Positions 36,017-45,018 are shown, numbered from the stretch's first letter. The stretch is DNA of 45,455 bases from an uncultured Myxococcales bacterium (GCA_903929795.1 CAIYWC010000056.1:1-45455), one strand, 5' to 3'. Notes: a model not told the origin generated them from the sequence alone. Numbers and translations are program-made.

Positions 36017-37798
36017 TCAGCCCGGGGCCGGCGCCAGCTCCGCGGTCAGCCGGTCCGCCAGCCGGAGCGACAGGCCCATGATCGCCAGCTGTGGGTTCAC
36101 GCCCGGGGAATCCGGCAGGACGGACGCGTCGCACACCGAAATTCGCGCCGTCAGCCGCAGATCCGCGTCCACGACCCGGCCGATGCCGGCGGTGCCCTGC
36201 GGGTGAAAGCCGCTCGCCACCAGCCGAGCAGGCGTGAAATCCGCCAGCCGGAGCTGCCGCAGCGCGTCCAGACTTGGCACTTCGTGCGGCCCTTCCGACA
36301 GCGGCAGCAGCACGGCCTTGGCGCCGGCGGCAAAAAACGCTTCGGCAATCAGCAGTAGGCCCTGCGCCATGTCGCGCATGTCGTCCGGGTGCAGGCGGTA
36401 GCGCAGCACAATCCGCCCCGCGATCTCGCGCACCGACCCTTCGCCGCGGTCGCGCACCATCAGGCCGAACGTCGCCAGGTGCGCGAATCGGTCCAGCCAC
36501 CAATCCGCGCGCAGGCCCGCGTTCGCCAGCAGCGGCGCGACGGTGCTGCGCGGCGTAAAAATGCCCTCCAGCACGATGTGCGGCAGCTCCGGCGGCTGGT
36601 AACCGAGCGCCTGCGGCACGCCGACCTCACCGCCGACAGTCTGGTCAAAGTAGGCAAAAACCTTGCTGGCCGGGTGAATTTTCAGGTGGTCGCCGGCTTC
36701 GCGCCAGTACGCGCCGAGGCGGTTGCGGCGGATCAGCCCGGGCGTCTGCAGGGCGCCCGCCGCGAGGACAACGTGCCGGGCGCGCAGCTGGCGATCGCCG
36801 TCCGGGCTCGATGCGGTGACGGTAACCCCTTGCGACGTCTCGATAATTGCCGTCGCCCGCGTGTGGGCAAGGATGACCGCGCCGTGCGCGCTGGCGCTGG
36901 GCAAAAAGCTGCGGTCCGTGCTTTGCTTGGCGCCGGTCGGGCAGCCGAAACAGCAGACGCCGTCGCCGACGCAGCGTGGGGCATTGCGCGGCAGCACATA
37001 CGCGTCCGTCCGCCCGAGCGCGCGCAGCCCGCGGTCAAAAAGCGCCGCCGACGCGCCGAGCAGCGACCGCGGCGGCACAGTCACGCCGATGCGTTCCGAG
37101 GCCAGCGCGACGTACGGCGGCAATTGCGCTGCGAGCTGGCTGCCGGCGAGCGCGTCCCAGTGCGCCAGATACTGCGGCGGCGGTGGCAGACAAGTTCCTG
37201 AATTAATTGGTGTTGTTCCGCCCAGACCGTGACCCGCGAACACCGGCATCGCGCCGCCATCCAGCGAAAGCAGCATCCCCTGCTGCAAAAAGTACCGCTC
37301 AATCGCCTGCGGCGGGGCCACCGCCGTCACCGGACCGCCGGCCTCCAGCACCGCCACGCGCAGGCCGCGCTCGGCGAGCACCGTCGCCACTGGCGCGCCG
37401 CCTGCGCCCGAACCGATGACAATCACGTCGAACTCCCGCGGCGGTTCCGCATCCAGACCCGGCGGCGGCAACGGCGGCGCGGGGCTCGGACCGCCGTACA
37501 GCGCCTCCCACAGCGGCAGCCGCACGAACTGCCACACCATCCGCGGCCAATGCCAGGCGTGGTGCTGCAGCACCTGTTCCAGCCGATCAAAGCGCTCCGC
37601 CGTCAGCGATCGCGCCCGCCGCGGCAGCCCGAGCGCCAGCAGTGGAGCGACCGCGTCCATCAGCGCCAGCGTCAACGGCCACAGCCAGTTCACCGGCTGG
37701 TCAAACCGCTGCGCCCGCGCGCGCGCGGCGTGGGCGAGCGCGGGCGCCTGCGCGGCGTCTGCGCCGTGGGCCGTCAGCCAGCGTTGAGCAAGGTCCAT
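36017..37798 (-). CDS. GMC-family FAD oxidoreductase
   Basis: The product is 593 residues. GMC enzymes oxidise alcohols (glucose, choline, cholesterol, long-chain alcohols) using FAD. The N-terminal 120 residues are helical with some hydrophobic stretches. The FAD-binding beta-alpha-beta motif DVIVIGSGAGGAPVA starts at 124. A Cys cluster, CVGDGVCCFGCPTGAKQS, resembles the one in long-chain alcohol oxidase-type members. The C-terminal catalytic block has GFHPQGTAGIGRV and VCDASVLPDSPGVNPQL. The ATG at 37798 has AGGAGG 5 nt upstream. It is the second gene behind the membrane/lipocalin-like protein, 49 nt away, and shares its TetR-linked promoter region. No signal peptide is seen. Confidence 0.9.
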   Translation of the reverse strand: MDLAQRWLTAHGADAAQAPALAHAARARAQRFDQPVNWLWPLTLALMDAVAPLLALGLPRRARSLTAERFDRLEQVLQHHAWHWPRMVWQFVRLPLWEALYGGPSPAPPLPPPGLDAEPPREFDVIVIGSGAGGAPVATVLAERGLRVAVLEAGGPVTAVAPPQAIERYFLQQGMLLSLDGGAMPVFAGHGLGGTTPINSGTCLPPPPQYLAHWDALAGSQLAAQLPPYVALASERIGVTVPPRSLLGASAALFDRGLRALGRTDAYVLPRNAPRCVGDGVCCFGCPTGAKQSTDRSFLPSASAHGAVILAHTRATAIIETSQGVTVTASSPDGDRQLRARHVVLAAGALQTPGLIRRNRLGAYWREAGDHLKIHPASKVFAYFDQTVGGEVGVPQALGYQPPELPHIVLEGIFTPRSTVAPLLANAGLRADWWLDRFAHLATFGLMVRDRGEGSVREIAGRIVLRYRLHPDDMRDMAQGLLLIAEAFFAAGAKAVLLPLSEGPHEVPSLDALRQLRLADFTPARLVASGFHPQGTAGIGRVVDADLRLTARISVCDASVLPDSPGVNPQLAIMGLSLRLADRLTAELAPAPG

Positions 37799-37847
37799 GG
37801 CTGCCTCCTGGCCGATCCGCTTGAGAATCCCGGGAAATTCAAGTGGT

Positions 37848-39251
37848 TCACAACGTCACCGCGCGCTGCGGCGGCCGACGGTCGACCTCCTCAAATGCCG
37901 CGTGCTGGCTTGACCGCAGCGTCTGCCGTGCGCCCGTCCGCGTGTCGTGGACATGCAGCGTCAGCGCCGCCCGCTTGGAATTCGCGCACCACAGCGCGCT
38001 CGCGTCCGTGTCCGTGTACGCCACCAGCGCGACCTGCGCCGGGTCCGGGGCCGTCAGCTCGCCCTCGATGCGCACGCCGTCGTGCTCCGCGGCAAACTGC
38101 CAGTGCCCCGTGCCCCAGGTCGTCCGCGTCGACCGCCAGTGGCGCAGCGACGAAAACGCGTACGTCCGGCCCGCCAGCCGCAGCTGGAACGAGGATAGCG
38201 GCGGCGTGAGCCGGCCCAAGACGCGCACTCGCGCGGAAATCGCTTCAAAAACAGCCTCTTCGCCGCCGTCGAAGTGATTGCAATGCGCCCAGGCCCAGCT
38301 GTCCGCGTGGCGCCGCCCATGCAGGTGGCCGATCGCGCCCGTCGCGTCCCGCAGCGTCAGGACCTCCGCCCCGACTTGCACCGTTCCGCTAAACCGCAAA
38401 TCCGCCAGCGGCGAGCGAAAGGTCGTACCCACGACGCCCAACTGCCGCAGCAGCAACGGCGTGTGCTCAAAGCGCAGCCCGCGGTCCTGCCAGCTGAGGT
38501 CCCACCGCACGTCCCCCGCGTGGCCCAGCGCGTTGCCCGCGTCCAGGTGGCTGTCGGCGACGTGGAAGACCGTCTCCTGGCTGGCAAACCGCTGGGCGTC
38601 CGGATGCGCCGGCAGCAGCCCGATCCCGTGCGCCTGAGCCGCCGCCAGCGGCCAGATCTCCTTGCCGGCGTGGATCCGGTCGCCGTCAAAAAGCAGCGCC
38701 CACGTCGCGCACTGCTGCACCTGACCGTCCAGCAGCGTGTGGCGAAACCACAGCGCGCGCGCCTCGCCGATGTCGATTTTGCCGTACCAGACCTCGTAGC
38801 CCGGGGACGGCAGCCGCGCCCGCCCAAAGCCTGGAATCCGCAGCTGCGGCGCAAAGCTGCGCCGGGCGAGCCACAGGCTGAGCGCGATGCTGCCGTCCGT
38901 CGCCGCCGCCAGCAGCCAGATGCCACCGTGGTGCAGCGCCAGCGCGACAAAAATCGCGGTGCTCGCCAGCTTGGCCGCCTGCAGCGTGAGGTACGGCGCG
39001 CGCGCCTCGGGCTCCCGCGCGGTCTGCCACGCCAGCAGCGTCACGGTCACCATCAGCGACAGCGCAATGACGTGCCACATCGTCCACGGCGCAACGTCGA
39101 TGGTCCCATCCAGGCCCAGGAGCCGCGCCGTCGTCTGCATGTCGCGCCCCAGGCGCTCGGGCGCCAGCGCGAAGAGCAGCCCGGTGACGACGAACGCCAG
39201 GCTCCAGAATTGCGCCAGCAGTCGGTAGCGGTGGTGAGCGTTTTGCGGCAT
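37848..39251 (-). CDS. Membrane protein with C-terminal AttH/CrtC-like lipocalin domain (tentative)
   Basis: The product is 467 residues from the ATG at 39251, with AAGG upstream; the open frame beyond it crosses the TetR operator. The first 130 residues have about four hydrophobic helices (LAQFWSLAFVVTGLLFAL; TMWHVIALSLMVTVTLLAW; STAIFVALALHHGGIWLLAA and one more). From about 150 on the chain is soluble and beta-rich, with GYEVWYGKIDIG and CATWALLFDGDRI, then a Trp-rich SWAWAHCNHFDGG segment. That pattern recalls the AttH/CrtC hydratase-like lipocalin fold, which binds hydrophobic molecules; I am not certain of it. It is the first gene of an operon with the GMC oxidoreductase and is divergent from a TetR regulator. 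Confidence 0.7.
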   Translation of the reverse strand: MPQNAHHRYRLLAQFWSLAFVVTGLLFALAPERLGRDMQTTARLLGLDGTIDVAPWTMWHVIALSLMVTVTLLAWQTAREPEARAPYLTLQAAKLASTAIFVALALHHGGIWLLAAATDGSIALSLWLARRSFAPQLRIPGFGRARLPSPGYEVWYGKIDIGEARALWFRHTLLDGQVQQCATWALLFDGDRIHAGKEIWPLAAAQAHGIGLLPAHPDAQRFASQETVFHVADSHLDAGNALGHAGDVRWDLSWQDRGLRFEHTPLLLRQLGVVGTTFRSPLADLRFSGTVQVGAEVLTLRDATGAIGHLHGRRHADSWAWAHCNHFDGGEEAVFEAISARVRVLGRLTPPLSSFQLRLAGRTYAFSSLRHWRSTRTTWGTGHWQFAAEHDGVRIEGELTAPDPAQVALVAYTDTDASALWCANSKRAALTLHVHDTRTGARQTLRSSQHAAFEEVDRRPPQRAVTL

Positions 39252-39295
39252 CGGGTGGGCCTTTTTGACCCGTCGCGCGGGTCGCGTCGGGCAAA

Positions 39296-39315
39296 AACTG
39301 ACATAACCGTCAGTT
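39296..39315. promoter_or_regulatory. Palindromic operator candidate between divergent TetR and membrane/GMC operon
   Basis: AACTGAC (39296-39302), a 6-nt spacer and GTCAGTT (39309-39315) form a perfect 7-6-7 inverted repeat of the size bound by TetR-family dimers. It lies 44 bp before the start of the leftward gene and overlaps a possible TTATGT -10 on that strand, so binding would block the operon. Confidence 0.7.
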
Positions 39316-39447
39316 CTTCGCAAGCAAAACTGGCGGGGTCGTCATTTTTTTAAACATGCAGACCAAGTTCGCGATTGGGTGTCCGCGGCCTGCGGCTTTG
39401 CCTTGCTCATCCGGACGCGCGCTGCTATCACGCCCGCCGAGGGCACC

Positions 39448-40074
39448 GTGGGCAAACGCGAAGACAACAAGGCGCGCAAGCGGACGGACCTGGAGCGGGC
39501 GGCGCTGGAGCTGTTCCTGTCCCAAGGCTATGTCGCGACAAGCATTGAGCAAATCGTCACCGAAGCAGGTGTCGCGCGCGGTACGTTCTACCTGTATTTT
39601 GACGACAAGGAGACGCTGTTCCACGCGCTGGTGAGCGCGGTGCTGGACCCGGTCGTGGACGGGCTGCTGGACGCGCGGATGGCGCTGGACGCGGCGATCA
39701 GCTGGGAAGAAACGCAGGCGGCGTATGGCGTCTTGGCCTCGGCGCTGGCGCTGGCGGTCACTGCGCACCCGCACGAGGCGCTGCTGTTCTACCGCGAGCA
39801 GCGCAGCCCGGGGCCGATCGGCGAATGGCTGCGGAGCCGGCAAGGCCAGCTGGATCAGTTCGTCGTGGAGCTGGTGCGTTCGCTGGCGGAGCGCGGGCTG
39901 ATTCGCGCGACGGCGCCGGAAGTGACCGCGCTGGCGATTGTCGGCGCCATTGATCGGCTGGCGTACGCGTGGCTGAGCGGCGTCGATCTGGGCGACCCGT
40001 CGGCGGTTGGTCCGGCGGTTGTGCGGCTGTTCGGCGAAGGCTTGGCAATTGCCGCGCCCGATCTGCGCGCTTGA
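39448..40074 (+). CDS. TetR-family transcriptional regulator
   Basis: The product is 208 residues from a GTG at 39448 with GAGG 5 nt upstream. The N-terminal helix-turn-helix is typical: RTDLERAALELFLSQGYVAT, then SIEQIVTEAGVARGTFYLYF. The C-terminal ligand-binding domain is helical and Ala/Leu-rich, ending VRLFGEGLAIAAPDL. It is divergent from the membrane-protein/GMC operon across a 196-bp gap that carries the 7-6-7 palindrome, so it most likely represses that operon and responds to a hydrophobic ligand related to it. The open frame extends 23 codons further upstream without a ribosome binding site. Confidence 0.92.
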   Translation: MGKREDNKARKRTDLERAALELFLSQGYVATSIEQIVTEAGVARGTFYLYFDDKETLFHALVSAVLDPVVDGLLDARMALDAAISWEETQAAYGVLASALALAVTAHPHEALLFYREQRSPGPIGEWLRSRQGQLDQFVVELVRSLAERGLIRATAPEVTALAIVGAIDRLAYAWLSGVDLGDPSAVGPAVVRLFGEGLAIAAPDLRA

Positions 40075-40152
40075 CGTGATTTCAGGCGCGGCACAGACTT
40101 TGCCGGCAGCAAACGGCGTGCGCGCCTGCGCAAACGTGTTGGGAGGTCGGTG

Positions 40153-42444
40153 GTGCGGGCAGAGTGGCGTTGCGGATTGTGCGTGCCCCGGTGGCTGTCG
40201 GTCGTCGCGCTGTGCGTGCTGCTGGCGGGCGCAACTGCCTGTACGGACGAAACAATTCCGGTCCAGACGTGCCAGATTGGACCCGGCGATCCGGACTATG
40301 AAGCGATCGAATCGCGCTGCGACGGAATCGACAACGACTGCGACGGCCTGACCGACATCCTGATGCCGATTGCCAGCAACGCCTGCACCACGTCCGCGCT
40401 GGGCAATTGCGGCGTTGGTTTCGCGGGTTGCAACGGCACCGTCAAGCAGTGTCAGGTCCCGCCGGCGATGCCGGAGTCCCGCAATGGCCTGGATGATGAC
40501 TGCGACGGCGTCGTGGACAACCTGAAGGACGTGACGACGACAACCGCGAAAGTGCGCGTCATCATGCCGCCGCAGGTCTGGCTGGACTCGGAAAATGGCA
40601 AGGATCTCAATAAGGTGCCGATCTGGTCCATCACGGATGGCTTGAACCAGAGCGGCATCACGTTTGACGTCGCCGACCCGGACAGCGCGGATGCGCTGCT
40701 GGACTGGAACAAGGCGCTGGCGGGCGACTTGTCGCAGTACTCGATGATCGTGATCCCAGGCTACGTCGACGAGTCGTTCCTGTGGTCGGGACCGGACGAT
40801 CCGCTGAACCCGCCGGTCGACCAGCTGCCGATTTTGCGCGACTGGGTGGCCAAGGGCGGCACGCTTGTGTGGACCAAGCCGATCATGCCGTACTCGGACA
40901 ACGGCGCGGGGCCGGTCGCTGGATCGCACGGCGCGGCTTTTCTGGATCTGGCCGGCGTGGCGACGGCGACGCTGGTGCAGGACGTGGATAACATTGCGGT
41001 AACGGCGAGCGCGCCGGCAGCGTTCTACCTGGACTCCTCGGCGGAGCGCAACATCGCAACCGTCGCGCGCGGCGTGGGCGCGACGCCGCCGGACGTGCAG
41101 ACGTACGTACCCAATGTCAAGGAAAACGTGCAGGTTTTTGGCATCGCAACGAGCAACGGCGTCTCGCGCGGTGCGACCTGGCTGCGGCGGCCGCTGGGCA
41201 AGGGCGCGGTGTACACCCTGGGCTGGGACCCGTTGTTGGACGCGAATTCGACCTGCGACCTGAACTGCTTTTCGCCGGCGCGGGATATCGGCGTCGTGCT
41301 GCTGCGCGGCATTGCCCAGGAGGCGGCGCACGGCCATGCGGTGTGGAAACACACGGTGCCCGGGCTGCAGTCGACGGTGCTGATTGTGACCCACGACGTG
41401 GATGCGCCGGACGCCGACAATGCAAATCCGTCCTGGGGCGCGCCCGGGGCGCTGCAGTCCGCACAGATTGAGAAAGACCTCGGCATCCTCGGCACGTATC
41501 TTGTGACCACGGATTATTATGTCGGCTACTTTGACCCGAACATCGTCGGCGGGCTGTGCGATCTGGGCTCGTGTCCGGAAGCTGCGCATTCGGTGCGGCA
41601 CATGGACATGCAGGAGATGCCGGAAGGCACGTGCAAGGAGACAAAGGACAACTACGATCCGGGCTCGCCGACGGTCTGCGGCGAAGTGCTTGTGAGCATT
41701 CAGATCCTCAACGGGCTGCTGCCCAAGGATCAGCCCGTCCGCGCCTGGCGCACGCCCTACCTCCAGACACCCGTGACGCTCTATGGCCACCTGCAGGACG
41801 TCGGCATCGTGTATGACTCCAGCTTTTCCACGGGCGACGTGCTCGGATCCTGGCCATGCTACGTGCCGCGCCACAGCGGCTTGCGCGAAGTCGGTGGCGT
41901 GGGCGACGTCTACAGCTTCCCGATTGTCCAGGAGGACGGTTTGGGCGACACGCTGGACGACGGCACCTGGACGCGCTGGGAACTGCAGGCCGCCAACACG
42001 GAAATCTTCATGGGCAAATGGACCTGGGCCTTGCTGGAAAACATGCGCAACAACGGCTGGAACACCTACCTGTTGCACCCGTCATACGGCGTCGGCACCA
42101 ACGCCAACAACCTATCCGTCAAGCTGGAGACCATGAAGCGCTTTCTGACCCGCGCGCTCACTTACGACGTGCTGACGCAGCGCATGACCGCCGCCGGGGA
42201 CTTCTGGCGCGGGCGGGAAGGCACGGTTGTCGACGCGCACTACGTGCCGGGGCAGGGCTATCAGGGGGCGATCCAGGTCGGCAAGCTCGATGCGCCGCAC
42301 TTTTCGCTTGAATTCGGCGACGACCTGGCGAGTTTTGACTGCCCCGGCGGCGGCACGACCCAGCTCAAAGGCCGGCGCGTCGTGTTCGACAAGCCGCTGC
42401 TGGCTGGGACCAAGCTGGTCTTTACCGCCGCGCCGATTCCCTGA
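40153..42444 (+). CDS. Exported lipoprotein with MopE-type motifs and a polysaccharide deacetylase (NodB-like) domain
   Basis: The product is 763 residues from the GTG at 40153 (GGGAGG 6 nt upstream; a GTG at 40150 is the alternative). A signal peptide ends in LLAGATAC, predicting lipidation at Cys30. Two Asp/Cys-rich motifs (CDGIDNDCDGLTD at 56-68; GLDDDCDGVVD at 112-122) match the MopE-type putative metal-binding motif. Residues 130-390 look like an alpha/beta GATase1-like domain. A deacetylase-like domain follows with all the usual landmarks: THDVD near 413-417, the HSVRH pair near 479-483, RTPY near 533-536 and LLHP near 640-643. It probably deacetylates a surface or peptidoglycan polysaccharide outside the cytoplasm. 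It starts an operon with the small coiled-coil gene. Confidence 0.82.
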   Translation: MRAEWRCGLCVPRWLSVVALCVLLAGATACTDETIPVQTCQIGPGDPDYEAIESRCDGIDNDCDGLTDILMPIASNACTTSALGNCGVGFAGCNGTVKQCQVPPAMPESRNGLDDDCDGVVDNLKDVTTTTAKVRVIMPPQVWLDSENGKDLNKVPIWSITDGLNQSGITFDVADPDSADALLDWNKALAGDLSQYSMIVIPGYVDESFLWSGPDDPLNPPVDQLPILRDWVAKGGTLVWTKPIMPYSDNGAGPVAGSHGAAFLDLAGVATATLVQDVDNIAVTASAPAAFYLDSSAERNIATVARGVGATPPDVQTYVPNVKENVQVFGIATSNGVSRGATWLRRPLGKGAVYTLGWDPLLDANSTCDLNCFSPARDIGVVLLRGIAQEAAHGHAVWKHTVPGLQSTVLIVTHDVDAPDADNANPSWGAPGALQSAQIEKDLGILGTYLVTTDYYVGYFDPNIVGGLCDLGSCPEAAHSVRHMDMQEMPEGTCKETKDNYDPGSPTVCGEVLVSIQILNGLLPKDQPVRAWRTPYLQTPVTLYGHLQDVGIVYDSSFSTGDVLGSWPCYVPRHSGLREVGGVGDVYSFPIVQEDGLGDTLDDGTWTRWELQAANTEIFMGKWTWALLENMRNNGWNTYLLHPSYGVGTNANNLSVKLETMKRFLTRALTYDVLTQRMTAAGDFWRGREGTVVDAHYVPGQGYQGAIQVGKLDAPHFSLEFGDDLASFDCPGGGTTQLKGRRVVFDKPLLAGTKLVFTAAPIP

Positions 42445-42459
42445 ACAGGCTGGAGCGCC

Positions 42460-42927
42460 ATGACGCCACAAGAACTGCCTCCGCCGGCGCCGCTGGCCGA
42501 CGGCGCGGACACCGCGAAGCTGGAGCGCACGCTGGCGCTGGCGGAGCTGGACTTGAAGCGCGCGGAGCTGGACTTGAAGGTCAAGCAGCATGAGCTGGAG
42601 CGCGCCAAGGTCGACCAGGCGGGCAGTTGGCTGGCGCAGCCGCTGACGGTCGCGATCCTCGGCGGCGTCATCGCGTCGCTCGCGCATGTGGTCAACACCG
42701 CGTGGGCCGCGCATGAGACCGCGCAGCTGGAGGCGCGCAAAGTGCGGACCAGCCTGGTGCTGGAGGCCGTCAAGGCGCCGGATCGGCGGACCGCGCTGTC
42801 CAACCTGCTGTTCTACATCGACATGGGCCTGCTGGAAGATCCCGGCGACAAGCTGCGCGAGCAGATCCGCCTGAAGCCGGAGACGATTCCGCTGCATGGC
42901 ACGCCGTCCGCGACCACGCTCGAATAG
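42460..42927 (+). CDS. Coiled-coil membrane protein of unknown function
   Basis: The product is 155 residues. Residues about 19-52 form a heptad-rich coiled coil (KLERTLALAELDLKRAELDL onward). One hydrophobic helix follows at about 62-82 (LTVAILGGVIASLAHVV). The rest is soluble, with a RTSLVLEAVKAPDRRTALSN segment. This topology suits a membrane scaffold or stator. The ATG at 42460 has GGAG upstream and lies 15 nt after the deacetylase stop, so the two are co-transcribed. A terminator with a T-run follows at 42955-42981. No family is recognised. Confidence 0.78.
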   Translation: MTPQELPPPAPLADGADTAKLERTLALAELDLKRAELDLKVKQHELERAKVDQAGSWLAQPLTVAILGGVIASLAHVVNTAWAAHETAQLEARKVRTSLVLEAVKAPDRRTALSNLLFYIDMGLLEDPGDKLREQIRLKPETIPLHGTPSATTLE

Positions 42928-42954
42928 CTGCATCATCGCCGCGCCGCAATCGTG

Positions 42955-42981
42955 AAACTGCTGTGACAGCCGCAGTTTTTT
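42955..42981 (+). terminator. Intrinsic terminator after the deacetylase/coiled-coil operon
   Basis: Arms AAACTGC (42955-42961) and GCAGTTT (42972-42978) flank a 10-nt loop, and the right arm runs into six T (42976-42981). It begins 28 nt after the stop at 42927. This is the clearest intrinsic terminator in the window. Confidence 0.75.
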
Positions 42982-43003
42982 GAACCGCGCCAGCGCTTTG
43001 CGC

Positions 43004-43033
43004 CTGACAACGCCACCATCGCTGTGCTACGTT
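43004..43033 (+). promoter_or_regulatory. Predicted promoter for the cNMP-binding/patatin gene
   Basis: CTGACA (43004-43009), an 18-nt spacer and TACGTT (43028-43033). It lies just after the terminator and about 27 bp before the ATG at 43060, which has its own GGAGG ribosome binding site. Confidence 0.55.
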
Positions 43034-43059
43034 TTCCGCCACTCATTCCGGAGGTTCCC

Positions 43060-44916
43060 ATGTCGCTCCCCTTGGCGCATGCCAAGCCCATCGTCGCCGC
43101 GCTTCGGCAAACCGCCTTGTTTCGGCATGTTCCGCTGCGCCAGCTGGCGGCGCTCGTCGCGAAGTCGACCGAGGTGCAGTTCAACCAGTCGGACGTGGTT
43201 TACGACGATGGCGTCACCGCCGAAGCATTTTACGTCGTGCGCTCCGGACGGCTGTCAGACTTTGGCCGCGACGCGCAGGGCAAAATCATGCTGCGCCGGC
43301 AGCTGCGTCCGGGCGACACTTTTGGCGAAACAGCGGTTGTGCTGGGCCAGCCGACGCGCTCGCGCGTGGTGGCCAACGAGGCGACCGTAGTTGCGCAGAT
43401 CCGCGCCGAGGATCTGCACACAGCAATGGCAGGTTCAACCGCTTTTCGCCGCGCGATCCTGACCGCGGCGCACCCCGAGGCGGAGTCGCTGCAGGCAGCG
43501 GCAACGCACCACGATGATCGCAATGTCGAGCTTGTCGCGGTCGTCGGTCCGCCGGGCTGGCCGCAGGAGAAACTCGCGGCCGCGCTGGGCCAGGCGCTCG
43601 TGATCAACCACGGCGACCGCGTGGCGCTCATCCACGTCGCGGCGACTGAACCCGCAAAGACCAGCAAGGTGCCCGCTGCGGCGGCCGACGGCCTGGTTCA
43701 CGTGACGTCGGGGCCCAATCCGGACGCGTTCCTGAAGTCTGCGCCGGCCAAGGCGCTGATCAAAGCTGTGGACTACCTGCTGCTGGACCTCGCGGCGCTG
43801 GACGATGCGGCGCGCGCGCTGTGGATCGCGCATGCGACCAAGCTGGCCCCGCTGCGCCTGCCGGGCGACAGGACGGGTATCGCCGGGCTGCGCGACGCCA
43901 TCCCGGTGTCCGAGGCGATCCTGATGCCGCAGACCGGCTCCGTGTTCCCGCACGTGCTGCCGGTGGGCGCCGCGCGCGTGCGGCTGAACCAGATGGACCT
44001 GGATAAGCCGCTAGCCGACTGGAGTCCGGCGAATCGCCGCGCGCTCGACAAATGGACGCGCCATGTCAGCGATCGCACGGTCGGCCTCGCGCTCGGCGGC
44101 GGCGGTGCCTGGGGTTATGCGCACGTCGTCCTCATCGAGGAATTGCTGGCCCGCAACGTGCCGATCGACATCGTCGCCGGCGTCAGCTTTGGCTCCATGG
44201 TCGGCGCCTATTACTGCGCGGGCGGCGAAGAAGGCTTGCGCAAGCTTGTCGCCGCCGGTCCGCGCCTGGCCATCATCGTCCAGGGCGCGATCCTCAGCTC
44301 CTGGGTCATCGGCAAGCAGGTGCAGATCGACGTGGGCGAGCATTGGCTGGAGGATCTCGAGACCGTCTTTTTGCCGGTGGCGTGCGACATCGCGGCGGCG
44401 GAGACAACGGCCATCCGCGGCATCAACCTGTCGGTCGGCACGCGCGCCAGCGGCTCCTTCCCGACCGTCTTTGGCCCGACGACCGCGATGGACCCGGTCG
44501 CGGGCAAGCTGCGGCGCTATGTCGACGGCGGCATCTCCGAGAACGTGCCGGACGGCGCCATCCTGACCGAAGGTGCGGATCTGGTCATCGCGTCCAACAT
44601 CGTGCCGCCGCCGCAAGCGGAACCGGCGCCCAAGGCGCTGCTGCCCGGTCGCGTGGGCCGCGTGCTGCAGGCCATGAACCCGGTCGCGCGGATGCTGGAT
44701 GGCTATCGCTCGACCTTCATGATGTTCCACACGGCCGGCGATAACGAGCTGCTGGCGGTCGATGCCATGCTGCACACAAAGCCCACCGGGTTTTTGCCCA
44801 TCGCGTTTGAGCGGGCGCACGACATCATGGCGGACTCGCGGGTGCTGGCGGCGGCGACGGCCGAGCAGGCGGCGGAGCGGTGGCGGGCGATGCAGGGGAG
44901 GGACTACGTCGGGTGA
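43060..44916 (+). CDS. Cyclic nucleotide-binding domain fused to a patatin-like phospholipase (NTE family)
   Basis: The product is 618 residues from the ATG at 43060, with GGAGG 5 nt upstream. Residues about 15-125 form a cyclic nucleotide-binding domain (GKIMLRRQLRPGDTFGETAV, then PTRSRVVA as the phosphate-binding cassette). A middle region of about 200 residues resembles a nucleotide-binding-like linker. The patatin domain has the oxyanion loop GGGGAWGYAHV near 345, the nucleophile motif GVSFGS with Ser376, and the Asp of DGG at 489, so the Ser-Asp dyad is intact. Known relatives are serine lysophospholipases. Its activity may be gated by cNMP binding. No membrane helix is obvious. It stands alone between a terminator and the repeat-rich end. 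Confidence 0.9.
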   Translation: MSLPLAHAKPIVAALRQTALFRHVPLRQLAALVAKSTEVQFNQSDVVYDDGVTAEAFYVVRSGRLSDFGRDAQGKIMLRRQLRPGDTFGETAVVLGQPTRSRVVANEATVVAQIRAEDLHTAMAGSTAFRRAILTAAHPEAESLQAAATHHDDRNVELVAVVGPPGWPQEKLAAALGQALVINHGDRVALIHVAATEPAKTSKVPAAAADGLVHVTSGPNPDAFLKSAPAKALIKAVDYLLLDLAALDDAARALWIAHATKLAPLRLPGDRTGIAGLRDAIPVSEAILMPQTGSVFPHVLPVGAARVRLNQMDLDKPLADWSPANRRALDKWTRHVSDRTVGLALGGGGAWGYAHVVLIEELLARNVPIDIVAGVSFGSMVGAYYCAGGEEGLRKLVAAGPRLAIIVQGAILSSWVIGKQVQIDVGEHWLEDLETVFLPVACDIAAAETTAIRGINLSVGTRASGSFPTVFGPTTAMDPVAGKLRRYVDGGISENVPDGAILTEGADLVIASNIVPPPQAEPAPKALLPGRVGRVLQAMNPVARMLDGYRSTFMMFHTAGDNELLAVDAMLHTKPTGFLPIAFERAHDIMADSRVLAAATAEQAAERWRAMQGRDYVG

Positions 44917-44981
44917 GGGCTGCGCCCTCGGGCTTTTGGCGGGCGCGCCGGCGTGGGCGGGTGGAGCGGCGGGGCCGCGAG

Positions 44982-45003
44982 CCTGTCTTTTTGGAAAGAC
45001 AGG
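44982..45003. terminator. Perfect 9-bp hairpin after the patatin gene
   Basis: Arms CCTGTCTTT (44982-44990) and AAAGACAGG (44995-45003) flank the 4-nt loop TTGG. A pyrimidine-rich TCTTTC follows. It lies 66 nt after the patatin stop, so a terminator role is likely, though the T-run is weak. Confidence 0.5.
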
Positions 45004-45018
45004 TCTTTCAATCGCGTT

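Noticed and set aside
39310..42078. 922-residue leftward open frame opposite the deacetylase lipoprotein and TetR genes
   Set aside because: Composition is Arg/His/Val-rich without motifs, while the opposite strand has a signal peptide, domain landmarks and a ribosome binding site.
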